From Cricetomys ansorgei (Eukaryota; Chordata; Mammalia; Rodentia; Nesomyidae): DNA of 64,000 nucleotides. Where the stretch lies: contig JAMJFZ010000818.1 in assembly GCA_026225945.1 (NCBI GenBank), positions 4,549,001 to 4,613,000 on the forward strand, written 5' to 3'. Each line of letters starts with the position of its first letter. Within the stretch, counting starts at the first letter, position 1. The position numbers were made by a program, and so were the translations under genes. A model generated the notes under the pieces. The model ran no database searches. It was given only the letters and a program-made list of their open reading frames with translations, and had not been told where the DNA came from. Shown here piece by piece: positions 60,280 through 62,707 of the stretch.

Positions 60280-61832
60280 GGCCATGTGGAGGTGTTATGG
60301 TGAAAGACTGGTGGCTTGATGGGATTCAGCACCCTCTGCCAGATTCACTGGGCCATCCTCGTTGTGGTGGAAAGTGGAGCTTATTAGAGAGGCGGCTCTG
60401 GGGACCAGACCCCATGTGTGTCTGGTTTCTCTTGGACTTGAAGATATCAGGCGCTGTCAGACTGTAGCTGTGTGTATTCGTGCTCATCTTGTTCTGTGTG
60501 GGCTTTTAGCAGATCAAGGGATTACTGTCTTGGCTGTGGGACCCTTTCTTCTTGTCTTGCTCAACAACCCAGCAACAGCGTAAAAGATAGATCAATACGG
60601 TGTATGTTTGGGTTGAACGTGGAAGGGACCAAAGAACTTCCCTTTTGTTGGGTGCGCTTCCCACCCCTGGCAACACAACCGTGTGTTTAGACCAGAGACT
60701 TGGAAAAAGTCATTGGCGGCGGTAAGCCGGTCAACCAGCTCTCTGGTGGAAAAGCTGGGTGAGGAGCCCCTGGCTGAGACACCATGTCATTCATGGGGAA
60801 TACCCTCACCTCCAGTCCATGTCAATCTGTTGTTGCTGTGAAGTTGAACAAGGAGCTGGGGAGATACATAGGGTTGGCCCTTGTCAACTGTGTCCTCCCC
60901 TTCAAAATAGCCCCTGGGCTGTCCGTGTGGTGGAAGGGAACCCTTCCTGTGCCCCACAACTTACCCGTATTAAAGCATACTTTGAAGAGCTGGGAGGATG
61001 GCTCGGTGGCTAAAGTGCTTGCTGTGCAGACTCAAGGACCCAAGTTCAATCCCCAGCACCCACTTAGAAGTGATGCCAGTGCTGGGCAGGGTTAGGCCAG
61101 GAGGCCCCTGGAGCTCCCTGGCCAGCCAGCCTAGCCCACTTGGCAAGCCCCAGGTCTCACTGAGCAACTCTGTCTCAAAAAAACAAGTTGAGGCCAATGA
61201 GGTGGGTACAAAGCACTTGCCACCAAGCCTGAATGAGTCAATCCCGGGGACCTATAGGGTGGATGGAGAGAGCTGACTCCCGCAAGCTGTCTGACCTCCG
61301 TGTGTTCCCTGATCCCCACACACTAGCCTGCTCATGTGCACGCGCACGCGCGCGCACACACACACATACACACACAAATTAAAATATAACAATTTTTTAA
61401 AGAAAGTGGCAGGAGCTTGAGGATTCAAGGTCAAGGTTGACCTCTGGTTTCCATACTCTCACACACACGCACATGTGCACAACACGCACGCGCACGCACA
61501 CACCCCATACATACACGCAAGGTAAAAAAAAATAAAACCTACTTTGACTGCAGATACGGACTCAGACGAAGATGAAGATTTCTTGAAGAATGAGTGGTCT
61601 GCCCAAGGCCCCTCCAGCTCCAAACTGACCTCGTCCCTCCTCTGCGGCATGGTGGCCAAGAACAGCAAGCCGGCCACAGGCCCCAAGCTGACCAAGAGGG
61701 GCCTGGCAGGCTCCCGGACTTTGAAACCCAAGGCGGCCGCCAGCAGGAAGCAGTCCTTCTGTTTGCTGCTCCGAGAGGCCGAAGCCCGCTCTTCCTTCAG
61801 CGACTCTTCTGAGGACGACTCCTTTGATCAAG
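2359..61832 (+). CDS. Tnrc18: Tnrc18, N-terminal ~1,818 codons in 16 exons (gene continues past the window)
   Basis: Tnrc18 encodes a large nuclear chromatin protein. The family member has a C-terminal BAH domain reported to read H3K9me3 and to act with HDAC-Sin3-NCoR corepressors in silencing endogenous retrotransposons; the paralogue is BAHCC1. The sequence shows sixteen exons joined in frame by GT..AG borders, colinear with the remembered human protein (about 2,970 residues), so about 60% of the protein is present. Visible features in order are a Pro/Ser/Gly-rich N-terminus, a 17-proline run (residues ~320-336), a Gln/Leu-rich helical stretch (~880-924), an acidic Pro-rich exon (1068-1400), a charged helical segment (~1475-1504), an AT-hook (RGPGRPRKR, ~1518-1526), a Lys-rich segment (KIKKKKM, near 1607) and an acidic Ser/Asp/Glu segment. 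The start is chosen at 2359 for its Kozak context (AGGATGG) and conserved first residues. The BAH and Tudor-like regions are downstream of the window. Confidence 0.95.
4976..5128 (+). mobile_element. Degenerate B1-type SINE followed by (CA)n
   Basis: The segment carries the B1 order 'cctacaatctcagcactc', then 'gaggcagag', then 'agccagcctagactgcat', on the plus strand. Its tail runs straight into an uninterrupted CA tract at 5090-5127, as often happens where a microsatellite grew from a SINE tail. Confidence 0.7.
5645..5800 (-). mobile_element. GT-tract plus tRNA-derived SINE fragment
   Basis: A short (GTGTGC)n run is followed by 'cctgggattgaactcaggt' and 'accctctgagtcatcctgtc'. In reverse these match the B-box and 5' end of B2/B3-type tRNA-derived SINEs. 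Confidence 0.6.
6885..7006 (+). mobile_element. tRNA-derived SINE (B2/B3 superfamily)
   Basis: It holds 'tgcctcggtgggtaaaggag', 'cttgtcactaagcctgagtt' and 'tggagggttgtcctctgaac' in the order typical of rodent tRNA-derived SINEs on the plus strand. It leads directly into the long ACATAC-type tract. Confidence 0.75.
7007..7531. repeat. ~520-bp (CA)/(TA)/(ACATAC) tract
   Basis: Nearly pure alternating purine-pyrimidine DNA made of ACAC, ATAC and GTAC units over more than 500 bases, ending in a pure CA run. It yields long Thr/His/Tyr/Ile or Cys/Val/Met low-complexity frames on both strands, which are not genes. Such DNA can adopt Z-form or slip during replication. Confidence 0.95.
7580..7985 (-). 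mobile_element. Two or three decayed B1 SINE fragments
   Basis: Reverse-strand B1 text appears at 7590-7705 ('taaaccaggctggcctctg', 'gagtgctgggattaaaggc') and again at 7730-7805 ('agcccaggctggcctggaa'). A weaker piece lies near 7880-7985. Confidence 0.75.
8100..8270 (+). mobile_element. ID/B1 composite (B4-type) SINE
   Basis: An ID-like left part with 'ccttgggtttgatccacagc' is followed by a B1-like right part 'tgaggctagtctaggttttg' and 'gagacactgtctcacaaaat', then an A-rich tail. Confidence 0.6.
8541..8880 (+). repeat. ID-derived 52-bp minisatellite, about 6.5 copies (array 1)
   Basis: The 'gtggtagagc' mark recurs at 8561, 8614, 8666, 8718, 8770 and 8822, with a decayed copy at 8874, so the period is 52 bp. 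Each unit carries 'tggctcagtgg', a perfect Pol III A box, joined to 'agaatcccccagtgagggg'. It looks like an ID SINE that lost its middle and most of its B box and then was tandemly amplified. Copies are nearly identical. Confidence 0.9.
9000..9190 (-). mobile_element. tRNA-derived SINE with GT/GC tract
   Basis: A (GT)n(GC)n tract at 9012-9062 is followed by reverse-strand SINE text including 'agacagaactcaagtcttca' and 'ggcaagttgccctgggagcc'. Confidence 0.65.
9600..9725 (-). mobile_element. Decayed B1 SINE
   Basis: Reverse B1 text 'tagcttgggccagccttgaa' and 'cccaagtgataggatcgcaa', well diverged, so an old insertion. Confidence 0.6.
9868..10640 (+). mobile_element. Cluster of four plus-strand SINEs: B1, B4-type, B1, B3-type
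   Basis: A B1 lies at 9868-10008 with a poly-A tail. An ID/B1 composite at 10012-10252 carries an ID left half, a B1 right half and (CAAA)n. A B1 at 10253-10400 includes 'tgagttcgaggccagcctgg'. A B2/B3-type element at 10437-10640 starts 'gctgagatggctcagcggtt' and has 'ggacctgggttcgattccta' as B box. All four point the same way. Confidence 0.85.
12200..12745 (-). mobile_element. SINE cluster: (ATT)n, B1, (CTC)n, B2/B3, B1
   Basis: (ATT)n at 12206-12230 adjoins a reverse B1 at 12237-12352. A (CTC)n tract lies at 12370-12392. A reverse B2/B3 at 12425-12568 reads 'gagctgccatgcaggtgctg' and 'ttgagccatctctccagccc'. A second reverse B1 lies at 12590-12745. Confidence 0.85.
13058..13335 (-). mobile_element. 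(TA)n/(TG)n tract and reverse ID/B1 composite SINE
   Basis: A TA/TG tract runs from 13058 to 13140. It is followed by a reverse B1 half ('agcccaggctggccttaact') and then a reverse ID half ('ggggatagaacttgggactt', 'aaccgagccacaccctcagc'). This is the B4-type dimer order seen on the minus strand. Confidence 0.75.
14200..14970 (-). mobile_element. Reverse B1 fragments, (GT)n and a B4-type SINE
   Basis: B1-like pieces lie at 14205-14300 and 14580-14685. A (GT)n run at 14757-14782 precedes 'caggctgacctggaatttcc' with an ID-like end near 14965. Confidence 0.65.
15060..15600 (-). mobile_element. Reverse B3-type SINE and B1 fragment
   Basis: 15070-15200 contains 'taccagggatcaaacttgga' and 'ggcggcaagctcctttccct', typical of a reversed tRNA-derived SINE. 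15515-15600 is a B1 piece with 'tagaccaggctggccttgaa'. Between them no repeat or gene was recognised. Confidence 0.65.
16335..17010 (-). mobile_element. Three reverse SINEs (two tRNA-derived, one B1)
   Basis: A fragment ends at 16425 with 'ttacccactgagccgtccca'. A second with (TG)n and 'ggctgggctcgaactctggt' lies at 16440-16705. A well-kept B1 at 16848-17005 reads 'tagaccaggctggcctcgaa' after a T-rich head. Confidence 0.8.
17450..17580 (+). mobile_element. Ancient L1-like 3' fragment
   Basis: The text 'ggcagaataatatttcactg' followed by 'tcatccgctgatgaactctt' and 'aacactgctgctatg' recalls the tail region of old mammalian L1 elements. It is heavily decayed and has no open frame. Confidence 0.4.
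17645..17990 (-). mobile_element. Decayed B1 plus well-kept reverse B1
   Basis: 17650-17765 is a weak B1-like piece. After (GTTT)n at 17805-17836, a clear reverse B1 at 17840-17988 carries 'tagaccaggctggcctcgaa' and 'ccgagtgctgggattaaagg'. Confidence 0.8.
18525..18680 (+). mobile_element. ID/B1 composite SINE fragment
   Basis: The segment has 'ggtaggtgcttgcctagcat', then 'aggcatggtggtatatgctt' and 'cactcaggaggcagaggcag', the order of an ID half followed by a B1 half. Confidence 0.65.
19415..20110 (-). mobile_element. Reverse SINE fragments and a B1
   Basis: An ID-like end lies near 19430-19490. An old tRNA-SINE piece lies at about 19720-19800, followed by an (ATTC)n run at 19810-19838. A B2-like end is at 19900-19950. 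A T-rich head and reverse B1 lie at 19985-20095 ('tagaccaggctggccttgaa'). Confidence 0.7.
20490..20645. repeat. (CT)n/(CCCT)n polypyrimidine tract running into (CA)n
   Basis: About 125 bases of nearly pure C/T on the plus strand (TCTC, CCCT, CCTT units) end in CA repeats at 20619-20644. It can form triplex or H-DNA. Its low-complexity Ser/Leu/Pro and Arg/Glu/Gly frames are not genes. Confidence 0.95.
20653..20910 (+). mobile_element. B2/B3-type SINE
   Basis: Starts 'ggggctggagagatggctca' and carries 'aagagtatcggctggcaccc', then 'tgtctgtaactcctgttcct' and an A/T-rich tail with 'aaataaatgaatac'. CA-rich sequence follows to about 20910. Confidence 0.8.
21240..21740 (+). mobile_element. B1 fragment, tRNA-derived SINE and CA/CG tract
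   Basis: A decayed B1 lies at 21240-21350. A tRNA-derived SINE starts about 21365 ('gccatggagatgggtcagca') with 'gcctgagttcgaatccctag' as B box. A CA-rich tail with (GC)n and (CA)n runs at 21655-21734. Confidence 0.75.
22195..22335 (-). repeat. ID-derived 52-bp repeat, about 2.5 decayed copies (array 2)
   Basis: On the minus strand this holds the same unit as array 1. 'cctgagccacaccccagtcc' with 'ctcactgggggattctaggc' is followed by a mutated copy, 'agagccacacccccgttctc' with 'ctcactgggagcttcaga'. Copies differ more than in arrays 1 and 3, so it is older or no longer homogenised. Confidence 0.8.
23296..23313. repeat. Poly-G run
   Basis: An unbroken run of about 17 G on the plus strand within intron sequence. 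It could join a G-quadruplex and is prone to sequencing error. Confidence 0.9.
24533..24688 (+). CDS. Tnrc18: Tnrc18 coding exon 2 (residues 63-114)
   Basis: Follows acceptor TTTTCTCTGCAG and ends at CATGAAG|GTAAGG; phase 1 on both sides. It encodes GEAFLGSFVASGMGPSASS and ends in WAAHAHE, colinear with human TNRC18. The LGSF..SGMG..S pattern is shared with BAHCC1 as I recall it. Confidence 0.95.
25975..26115 (-). mobile_element. Reverse B1 SINE
   Basis: T-rich head, then 'tagcccaggctggccttgaa' and 'cctgcctctgcctctggcat', directly abutting the LTR that begins at 26126. Confidence 0.8.
26126..26452 (-). repeat. 3' LTR of the ERV
   Basis: About 327 bp. It shares with 27983-28302 the blocks 'gccagacctcagcagaggga', 'tgagctcaggtgtttttatt' and 'aactaaaaataaac', in the same order. 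On the minus strand it starts TGTAGATG right after a purine-rich tract. Confidence 0.75.
27983..28302 (-). repeat. 5' LTR of the ERV
   Basis: About 320 bp, colinear with the 26126 copy but with many substitutions and small indels. An obvious tRNA primer-binding site next to it was not recognised. Confidence 0.7.
28726..28852. repeat. 22-23-bp minisatellite, about 5.5 copies
   Basis: The core 'cctttctggcccct' plus a variable 'agagcctg' or 'cagtgcccac' end repeats about five and a half times. Two alternating unit types (CTAGAACC and CTCAGTGCC) suggest a higher-order duplication. Confidence 0.85.
29545..29670 (+). CDS. Tnrc18: Tnrc18 coding exon 3 (residues 115-156; optional +6 codons)
   Basis: Begins after TCTCCTCAG and encodes GFSHLPSGLYPTYLHLNHLE with its end at IFDTQK. 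The first donor is AAAG|GTCAGG at 29670. A second, GGGG|GTGGGG at 29688, keeps the same phase and adds Gly-Gln-Gly-Ala-Gly-Gly. The human protein as I remember it contains the matching GQGPGG, so the longer form may be the main one. Confidence 0.9.
29885..30460 (-). mobile_element. Reverse B1, (CCTT)n polypyrimidine tracts, B1-like fragment
   Basis: A clear reverse B1 lies at 29888-30022 ('tggaccaggctggcctcgaa'). (CCTT)n and (CCCT)n run at 30045-30152, and another C/T tract at 30250-30345. A B1-like end lies at 30355-30460. All are in intron 3. Confidence 0.85.
30787..32448 (+). CDS. Tnrc18: Tnrc18 coding exon 4, 1,662 bp (residues 157-710)
   Basis: Begins after CCTCCCTAG with DGFYLPAPGT and ends at GTCAAAG|GTAGGC. 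It is the largest exon here and phase 1 on both sides, so skipping it would keep frame. It contains LFGKKDPRA, VVDLTQEARAEGRQDRGPP and LAERLSPFL. It also holds a run of 17 prolines (31275-31325, largely CCA/CCG codons), then VYTVFREPGREHRVVAPTF, KLFGLEPSRPPGPEHKWKPF and AMQSLIKYSGSF. All are colinear with human TNRC18, where the proline run is much shorter as I recall. Base composition is strongly GC-rich, which creates a 473-codon antisense shadow frame. Confidence 0.97.
31275..31325 (+). repeat. Tnrc18: (CCA)n/(CCG)n trinucleotide run coding for 17 prolines
   Basis: Ten consecutive CCA codons flanked by CCG and CCT codons give an uninterrupted Pro17 between two leucines. It is in frame within exon 4 and fits the 'trinucleotide repeat containing' name. 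Confidence 0.95.
33262..33385 (-). mobile_element. Reverse B1 SINE
   Basis: Carries 'tagaccaggctggctttgaa' and 'gagtgctgggattaaaggtg' with a short deletion in the middle. Confidence 0.8.
33600..33950 (+). other. Possible ancient L1-like fragment with retained CpGs
   Basis: Phrases such as 'tttaatattccgtggagag', 'gtaccatagttaggtctccg' and 'ggtggaatatttttgcacg' recall the 3' region of very old L1 elements. CpG is less depleted than in neighbouring repeats. It has a 94-codon open frame with no recognisable similarity. The identification is weak. Confidence 0.3.
34150..34340 (+). mobile_element. B1 SINE with (GC)n(AC)n tail
   Basis: 'gacagtggtggcgcacgcct' starts a plus-strand B1 with 'cctgagttcgagaccagtgt'. 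It ends in a CG-alternating and CA tract at about 34307-34333. Confidence 0.85.
34440..35065 (-). mobile_element. Reverse tRNA-derived SINEs and a B1-type element
   Basis: 34450-34640 has 'atcaaattcaggtcatcagg' and ends near 'ttatccaccggatct'. A second spans roughly 34650-34925. A B1-type element at 34950-35065 ends 'ccagtgctgggattacaggt'. Confidence 0.7.
35692..35785 (-). mobile_element. Reverse B1 fragment
   Basis: 'tagactaggttggccttgaa' followed by 'ctgctgggattaaaggcctg' in B1 order, minus strand. Confidence 0.75.
36371..36690 (-). repeat. ID-derived 52-bp minisatellite, six copies (array 3)
   Basis: The minus-strand version of array 1. 'gagccacaccccagcccctc' followed by 'actgggggattctaggcagg' repeats six times at 52-bp spacing with very few changes. 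The high identity argues for recent expansion or ongoing homogenisation. Confidence 0.9.
37767..37810. repeat. (GT)n microsatellite with reverse SINE fragment
   Basis: A pure GT run followed by 'tcctggggatcgaacttaaa' and 'actccctgagccatcccctg' (to about 37880), a reversed tRNA-SINE end. Confidence 0.85.
38870..39545 (-). mobile_element. Reverse SINE cluster with (GT)n
   Basis: A B1/ID composite lies at 38870-39050. (GT)n at 39076-39119 adjoins a reverse tRNA-SINE to about 39265. Decayed B1 text lies at 39270-39395, and a clear reverse B1 at 39410-39545 ('cagaccaggctggcctcaaa'). Confidence 0.8.
39834..39930 (+). CDS. Tnrc18: Tnrc18 coding exon 5 (residues 711-742)
   Basis: Begins after GGTCCCCAG, encodes GHGRTDDECDRARHREDRLL and ends at CTCCG|GTGAGG (phase 2). 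It is strongly charged (Arg/Asp/Glu) and likely helical. Confidence 0.95.
40196..40401 (+). CDS. Tnrc18: Tnrc18 coding exon 6 (residues 743-811)
   Basis: Acceptor TTTCCCTCTGCAG; the first base completes an Arg codon followed by ESKELADLARLHPTSCAPNG. It ends with MWLAGHPYG at CTACG|GTGAGT. It is closely colinear with human TNRC18. Confidence 0.95.
40603..40749 (+). CDS. Tnrc18: Tnrc18 coding exon 7 (residues 812-860)
   Basis: Acceptor TCTCCCCTTAG, donor TTTTG|GTAAGT, phase 1 on both sides. It encodes LGPPSLHQGMAPAFPPGLGG and ends QLVVIPSDHLPHF. The segment is conserved in the family as I recall it. Confidence 0.95.
41237..41427 (+). CDS. Tnrc18: Tnrc18 coding exon 8, Gln/Leu-rich helix (residues 861-924)
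   Basis: Acceptor GTCCCCACAG, donor CTGGTG|GTGAGT (phase 0). It encodes AELMERAAVPPLWPTLYPPG and then a Gln/Leu-rich stretch (FSQQHFLRQQELLYLQQQAA) that looks like an amphipathic or coiled-coil helix, a plausible protein-interaction surface. Confidence 0.95.
42398..42827 (+). CDS. Tnrc18: Tnrc18 coding exon 9 (residues 925-1067)
   Basis: The acceptor is a NAGNAG site, CCACAG|CAG; the upstream AG gives QERLKAQEHRTEMEEKVNKR. The exon then turns basic and Pro/Ser-rich (VSPPPSPRASPVTALKAKVI and SHPSSPPPASPPPTPG) and ends PFQALFT at CACAG|GTGGGA. Its SP-rich stretch holds many potential proline-directed phosphosites. Confidence 0.95.
42885..42930. repeat. (ATCC)n microsatellite
   Basis: CATCCATT/CATCCATC units about 60 bases after the exon 9 donor. 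Simple repeat. Confidence 0.9.
43550..43665 (-). mobile_element. Reverse B1 SINE in intron 9
   Basis: 'tagccagggctggccttgaa' and 'ccgagtgctgggattaaagg' in order. The rest of intron 9 (42931-43540 and 43670-43984) has no recognised feature besides a short GT run near 43850. Confidence 0.8.
43985..44983 (+). CDS. Tnrc18: Tnrc18 coding exon 10, acidic, 999 bp (residues 1068-1400)
   Basis: Acceptor TCCTTGGCAG, donor GTTGCAG|GTGAGC, phase 1 on both sides, an exact multiple of three. It encodes DIPSRYPFQALPPHYGRPYP and an extended Glu/Pro-rich acidic region (EVKAEVEDIEEGP, VETKEEPVEVPLDVPMEGP). It ends in LEDPLAGMNALAAAAELPQA and LLSEIAELELDRRG. VKAEVED has the form of a sumoylation consensus (psi-K-x-E). 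The acidic part differs most from the human sequence as I remember it, and its ends are well conserved. Confidence 0.95.
45020..45345 (+). mobile_element. Two partial B1-type SINEs
   Basis: 45028-45112 starts 'gagccagtggtggtggtgca' (B1 5' end). 45205-45340 has 'gctgaggcaggaggattgtg' and 'aggccagcccaggcaactaa'. The exon 10 reading frame runs on into the first one by chance. Confidence 0.7.
45356..45577 (+). repeat. ID-derived 52-bp minisatellite ending in a full ID tail (array 4)
   Basis: About three and a half units of the same 52-bp repeat on the plus strand. The last copy continues as 'gagtgcttgttctagccatg' and 'ggttcaatctcc', i.e. it keeps a B box. This copy is informative because it shows what the shortened unit lost relative to an ordinary ID element. 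Confidence 0.9.
45870..46095 (+). mobile_element. ID/B1 composite (B4-type) SINE
   Basis: 'aacgtagctcagctgataga' starts the ID half with 'tgttcaatcctcggcatccc'. The B1 half has 'ggaggcaggaggatcagaac' and 'ttcgaggccaggctgggcta', followed by an A-rich tail. Confidence 0.8.
46665..46825 (+). mobile_element. B1 SINE
   Basis: A full-length-looking plus-strand B1 from 'gcatggtggcacacaccttt' to 'acagagaaaccttgtcttga' with an A/C-rich tail. Confidence 0.9.
46911..47312. repeat. CA-rich minisatellite with CCTGCACATACACA unit
   Basis: About 400 bases of CA repeats punctuated at least ten times by 'acacctgcacatacaca', with higher-order units of roughly 21 to 60 bp. Long Thr/His and Cys/Val frames on both strands are repeat translations, not genes. 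Confidence 0.95.
47585..47710 (-). mobile_element. Reverse B1 SINE
   Basis: After (GTTT)n, 'agcccaggctggcctagaag' and 'agagtgctgggattgtaggc' mark a diverged B1. Confidence 0.7.
48285..49086 (+). mobile_element. Plus-strand SINE cluster and (TA)n
   Basis: A B2/B3 start at 48287 ('gctggagagatggctcagct') is fused to B1-like text. An ID/B1 composite lies at 48487-48700. A B2/B3-type element lies at 48712-48915 ('ggactgggttcgagtcccag'). A B1 lies at 48920-49050, and (TA)n at 49067-49086. Confidence 0.8.
49450..49760 (+). mobile_element. tRNA-derived SINE and B1-like fragment
   Basis: 'gtaagatggttcagcaagga' and 'acccgagttcgagtccctgg' mark the SINE, ending with (CA)n near 49630. 49680-49745 is a short B1/ID piece. 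Confidence 0.75.
49785..50450 (-). mobile_element. Reverse B4-type, B1 and tRNA-derived SINEs
   Basis: 49790-49945 has 'ggggactgaacccggggctc' and a reversed ID end. A well-kept reverse B1 lies at 50072-50212 ('tagaccaggctggcctcgaa'). A GT-rich tRNA-SINE piece follows to about 50450. Confidence 0.8.
50560..50910 (-). mobile_element. Reverse B1 and B2/B3 SINEs
   Basis: The B1 lies at 50565-50705 ('tagaccaggctggcctccag'). The B2/B3 lies at 50760-50910 ('gagctgccatgtgggtgcta', 'taagccaactctccagcccc'). Confidence 0.85.
51250..51515 (-). mobile_element. Reverse B2/B3-type SINE and short B1-like piece
   Basis: 51260-51422 reads 'gtgagctgcctgccgtgggt' and 'tgatgggctgtctctccagc'. A short B1-like fragment follows. 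Confidence 0.75.
51916..52091 (+). CDS. Tnrc18: Tnrc18 coding exon 11 (residues 1401-1459)
   Basis: Acceptor CTCCCCCAG, donor GAACGG|GTAAGC (phase 0). It encodes TEPNQAVRPSLESLLVASSH and ends PRELNPNKKYSWMQKKEER. The NPNKKYSWM block is highly conserved in my recollection of TNRC18. Confidence 0.95.
52440..52740 (+). mobile_element. Two decayed B1/B4-type fragments in intron 11
   Basis: 52445-52550 and 52610-52735 carry B1 phrases ('gtgatctcagtactcaggaa', 'tttgaggccagcctgggcta'). Confidence 0.7.
52848..52984 (+). CDS. Tnrc18: Tnrc18 coding exon 12, charged helix (residues 1460-1504)
   Basis: Acceptor GGTACCCCTCCAG, donor TCGG|GTGAGT (phase 2). It encodes MFAMKSSLENMDALELDFRM followed by an Arg/Lys/Glu/Gln-rich stretch (VQRRYKEKQRELMKLQRRRD) with the heptad look of a coiled coil. 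Confidence 0.95.
53134..53262 (+). CDS. Tnrc18: Tnrc18 coding exon 13 with AT-hook (residues 1505-1547)
   Basis: Acceptor TTCTTTTTAAG, donor GGAAA|GTAAGG (phase 2). It encodes DRREDPHRSLARRGPGRPRK and RKRTHTPSALSPPCKRGKS. The RGPGRPRKR core at 53171-53197 is a canonical AT-hook, a minor-groove binder of AT-rich DNA, and the basic flanks could also act as a nuclear localisation signal. Confidence 0.95.
53263..54864 (+). other. Tnrc18: Intron 13 (1.6 kb)
   Basis: Mostly unique sequence. A plus-strand ID-like fragment lies at 54270-54330 ('aaagccctgggttcggtccc') and (GT)n at 54582-54604. Otherwise nothing was recognised. Confidence 0.8.
54865..55036 (+). CDS. Tnrc18: Tnrc18 coding exon 14 (residues 1548-1605)
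   Basis: Acceptor TTGGATTTCAG, donor AGTCAG|GTCAGT (phase 0). It encodes SSSKSLLTSDDYDLGAGIRK and MGKARGRNQSWDDHESSSDF. It is basic and acidic in alternation, colinear with human. Confidence 0.95.
55560..56080 (+). mobile_element. tRNA-derived SINE and B1 in intron 14
   Basis: 55567-55910 starts 'ggggctgtagagatgactca' and has an A-rich end 'aaaaaataaaattaagttaa'. 55930-56080 is a B1 with an internal duplication around 'ggcagatctgtggcaggg'. Confidence 0.75.
56680..57290 (-). mobile_element. Reverse B2/B3, B1 and tRNA-derived SINEs
   Basis: The B2/B3 lies at 56690-56886 ('gagctgccatgtgggtgctg'). The B1 lies at 56960-57100 ('tagatcaggctggccttgaa'). (GT)n at 57121-57148 precedes another SINE fragment to about 57290. 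Confidence 0.85.
57448..57808 (+). CDS. Tnrc18: Tnrc18 coding exon 15, lysine-rich (residues 1606-1725)
   Basis: Acceptor TTCCTTCCCCAG, donor CTACA|GTAAGT (phase 1). It encodes LKIKKKKMASDQEQLASKLD, then LSLTKQDKLKSPFKFSDSPG and KHKRAAKARKMEGGFKARGQ. Dense Lys/Arg clusters suggest nuclear localisation and nucleic-acid or histone contact. Confidence 0.95.
58620..59350 (-). mobile_element. (GT)n and reverse SINE cluster
   Basis: (GT)n lies at 58627-58662. An ID-like reverse end lies at 58710-58780, a B1 at 58805-58935, a tRNA-derived SINE at 58970-59135, then a C/T tract. A B1 follows at 59228-59340 ('gataagactggccttgaact'). Confidence 0.75.
59885..60170 (-). mobile_element. Solo LTR related to the ERV in intron 2
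   Basis: About 286 bp colinear with the LTRs at 26126 and 27983. It starts TGCTG, carries 'ccctgccagacctctgcaga' and 'cctgagcatctaagctcaa', has TTTATT at 60007 and ends 'aactaaaaataaaactccac'. No internal retroviral DNA follows, so it is a solo LTR in minus orientation. No convincing target-site duplication was seen. Confidence 0.7.
60236..60279. repeat. (GC)n(CA)n tract
   Basis: GCGCGCGC followed by a pure CA run, 65 bases after the solo LTR. It is alternating purine-pyrimidine with Z-DNA potential. Confidence 0.9.
60985..61540 (+). mobile_element. Plus-strand tRNA-derived SINEs and CA/CG tracts before exon 16
   Basis: 60988-61165 begins 'gagctgggaggatggctcgg' with 'cccaagttcaatccccagca'. 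A second spans 61185-61380 ('gccaatgaggtgggtacaaa') with (GC)n(CA)n. CA-rich DNA lies at 61460-61510. These sit within 50 bases of the exon 16 acceptor. Confidence 0.75.
61554..61832 (+). CDS. Tnrc18: Tnrc18 coding exon 16 (residues 1726-1818)
   Basis: Acceptor ACTTTGACTGCAG; the first two bases complete an Asn codon, then TDSDEDEDFLKNEWSAQGPS. It contains SKLTSSLLCGMVAKNSKPA, KLTKRGLAG and RKQSFCLLLREAEARSSFSD, and ends in acidic SSEDDSFDQ. The donor is CAAG|GTTACT at 61832 (phase 1), and splicing there would give Asp next, as in human (FDQDESSEEE). Reading through the donor gives Gly-Tyr-stop (61833-61840), a natural short C-terminus. Confidence 0.95.
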
Positions 61833-62370
61833 GTTACTAGTGCCAAACACACAATAACCTTCCGTGTTTTTAGAGCGAGAGTGAGTGGGGGAGAGAGAGC
61901 GAGCAAGCGAGCGTGAGAGAGTGTGTGCACACAGCAGGGATGGCTGTAGCCGTCTAGGTTATTGGCAGCGTAGCCTGCCCTATCCGCCTATATATTTTTG
62001 TTTGTGCTTTCTATTTTTACTTAAACTTGTGATAACACCACTGGCCAGCCCTTAGGGAGCTCTTACACGGACTTGTTTCTAATCGCCAAGAACCTCACCC
62101 TTCCTCTTCCCTTTGCACCCCACTGGCCCTTCCCAAGGGTCTCCCCTCCCCCCCACTCAAATCCAAAAACCTAACCTTGCCCTCCCCAGAACCCCAGGCC
62201 GGCCTGGGCTTTCTCTTGGCACTAGCCTGGCGGAGGCTTGCCCAAGGAGCATTTTGTAAAAAAAAGAAAACAAAAGAAACGGACTTCTTGCGTGGGCGTG
62301 TGACTTGCTGTTTGTACCGCGATTTTGGTAATACCAAGCTTTATTAAACATACCGAATTCATTTTTAACT
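61833..62370 (+). other. Tnrc18: Candidate 3'UTR of a short, intronically polyadenylated Tnrc18 isoform
   Basis: Downstream of the read-through stop at 61838-61840 lies about 500 bp with no SINE, ending in a poly(A) signal. In the full-length transcript this would be the beginning of intron 16. Isoform usage is inferred from signals only. Confidence 0.5.
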
Positions 62371-62395
62371 AAACCGTGTGCCTCGTTTCTCTTGC
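62343..62395 (+). terminator. Tnrc18: ATTAAA poly(A) signal with GT-rich downstream element
   Basis: ATTAAA at 62343-62348, with TTTGTA upstream at about 62313 (a UGUA-type cleavage-factor motif) and 'ccgtgtgcctcgtttctctt' downstream at about 62374. The expected cleavage point is near 62360-62372. This would end a transcript that stops at 61840. Confidence 0.5.
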
Positions 62396-62672
62396 TATGT
62401 CCTTAACTAGACATTAGGTTGCCGCCCCCCCCTTCATTCATTCCTCCTTCCCCCTCCTCTCTTCCCGCTCCTCCTCCCCACTCCAGAAGCCATAGACATG
62501 GGTGGACTGCTTTTCTGTTATTCAAATATCCCTGGTATCTTTGGCATCCATTTCATTTTTCAGGTGTACAGTCAAGTGTTGTATCATCTATCTGTTTTTA
62601 TTTTTTTCTTTTTAAGCTGCTTGTCTGTGTTTTATTTTTCTGGAAGCTTCTGCTACTACCCACCAGTGGTTA

Positions 62673-62707
<35 letters not shown>

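Larger units (their letters stand above)
57809..61553 (+). other. Tnrc18: Intron 15 (3.7 kb)
   Basis: 57860-58620 is unique sequence without a recognised gene. From 58620 on, SINEs, GT/CA tracts and a solo LTR fill much of it; 59360-59770 and 60285-60980 are again unique with nothing recognised. Confidence 0.8.
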
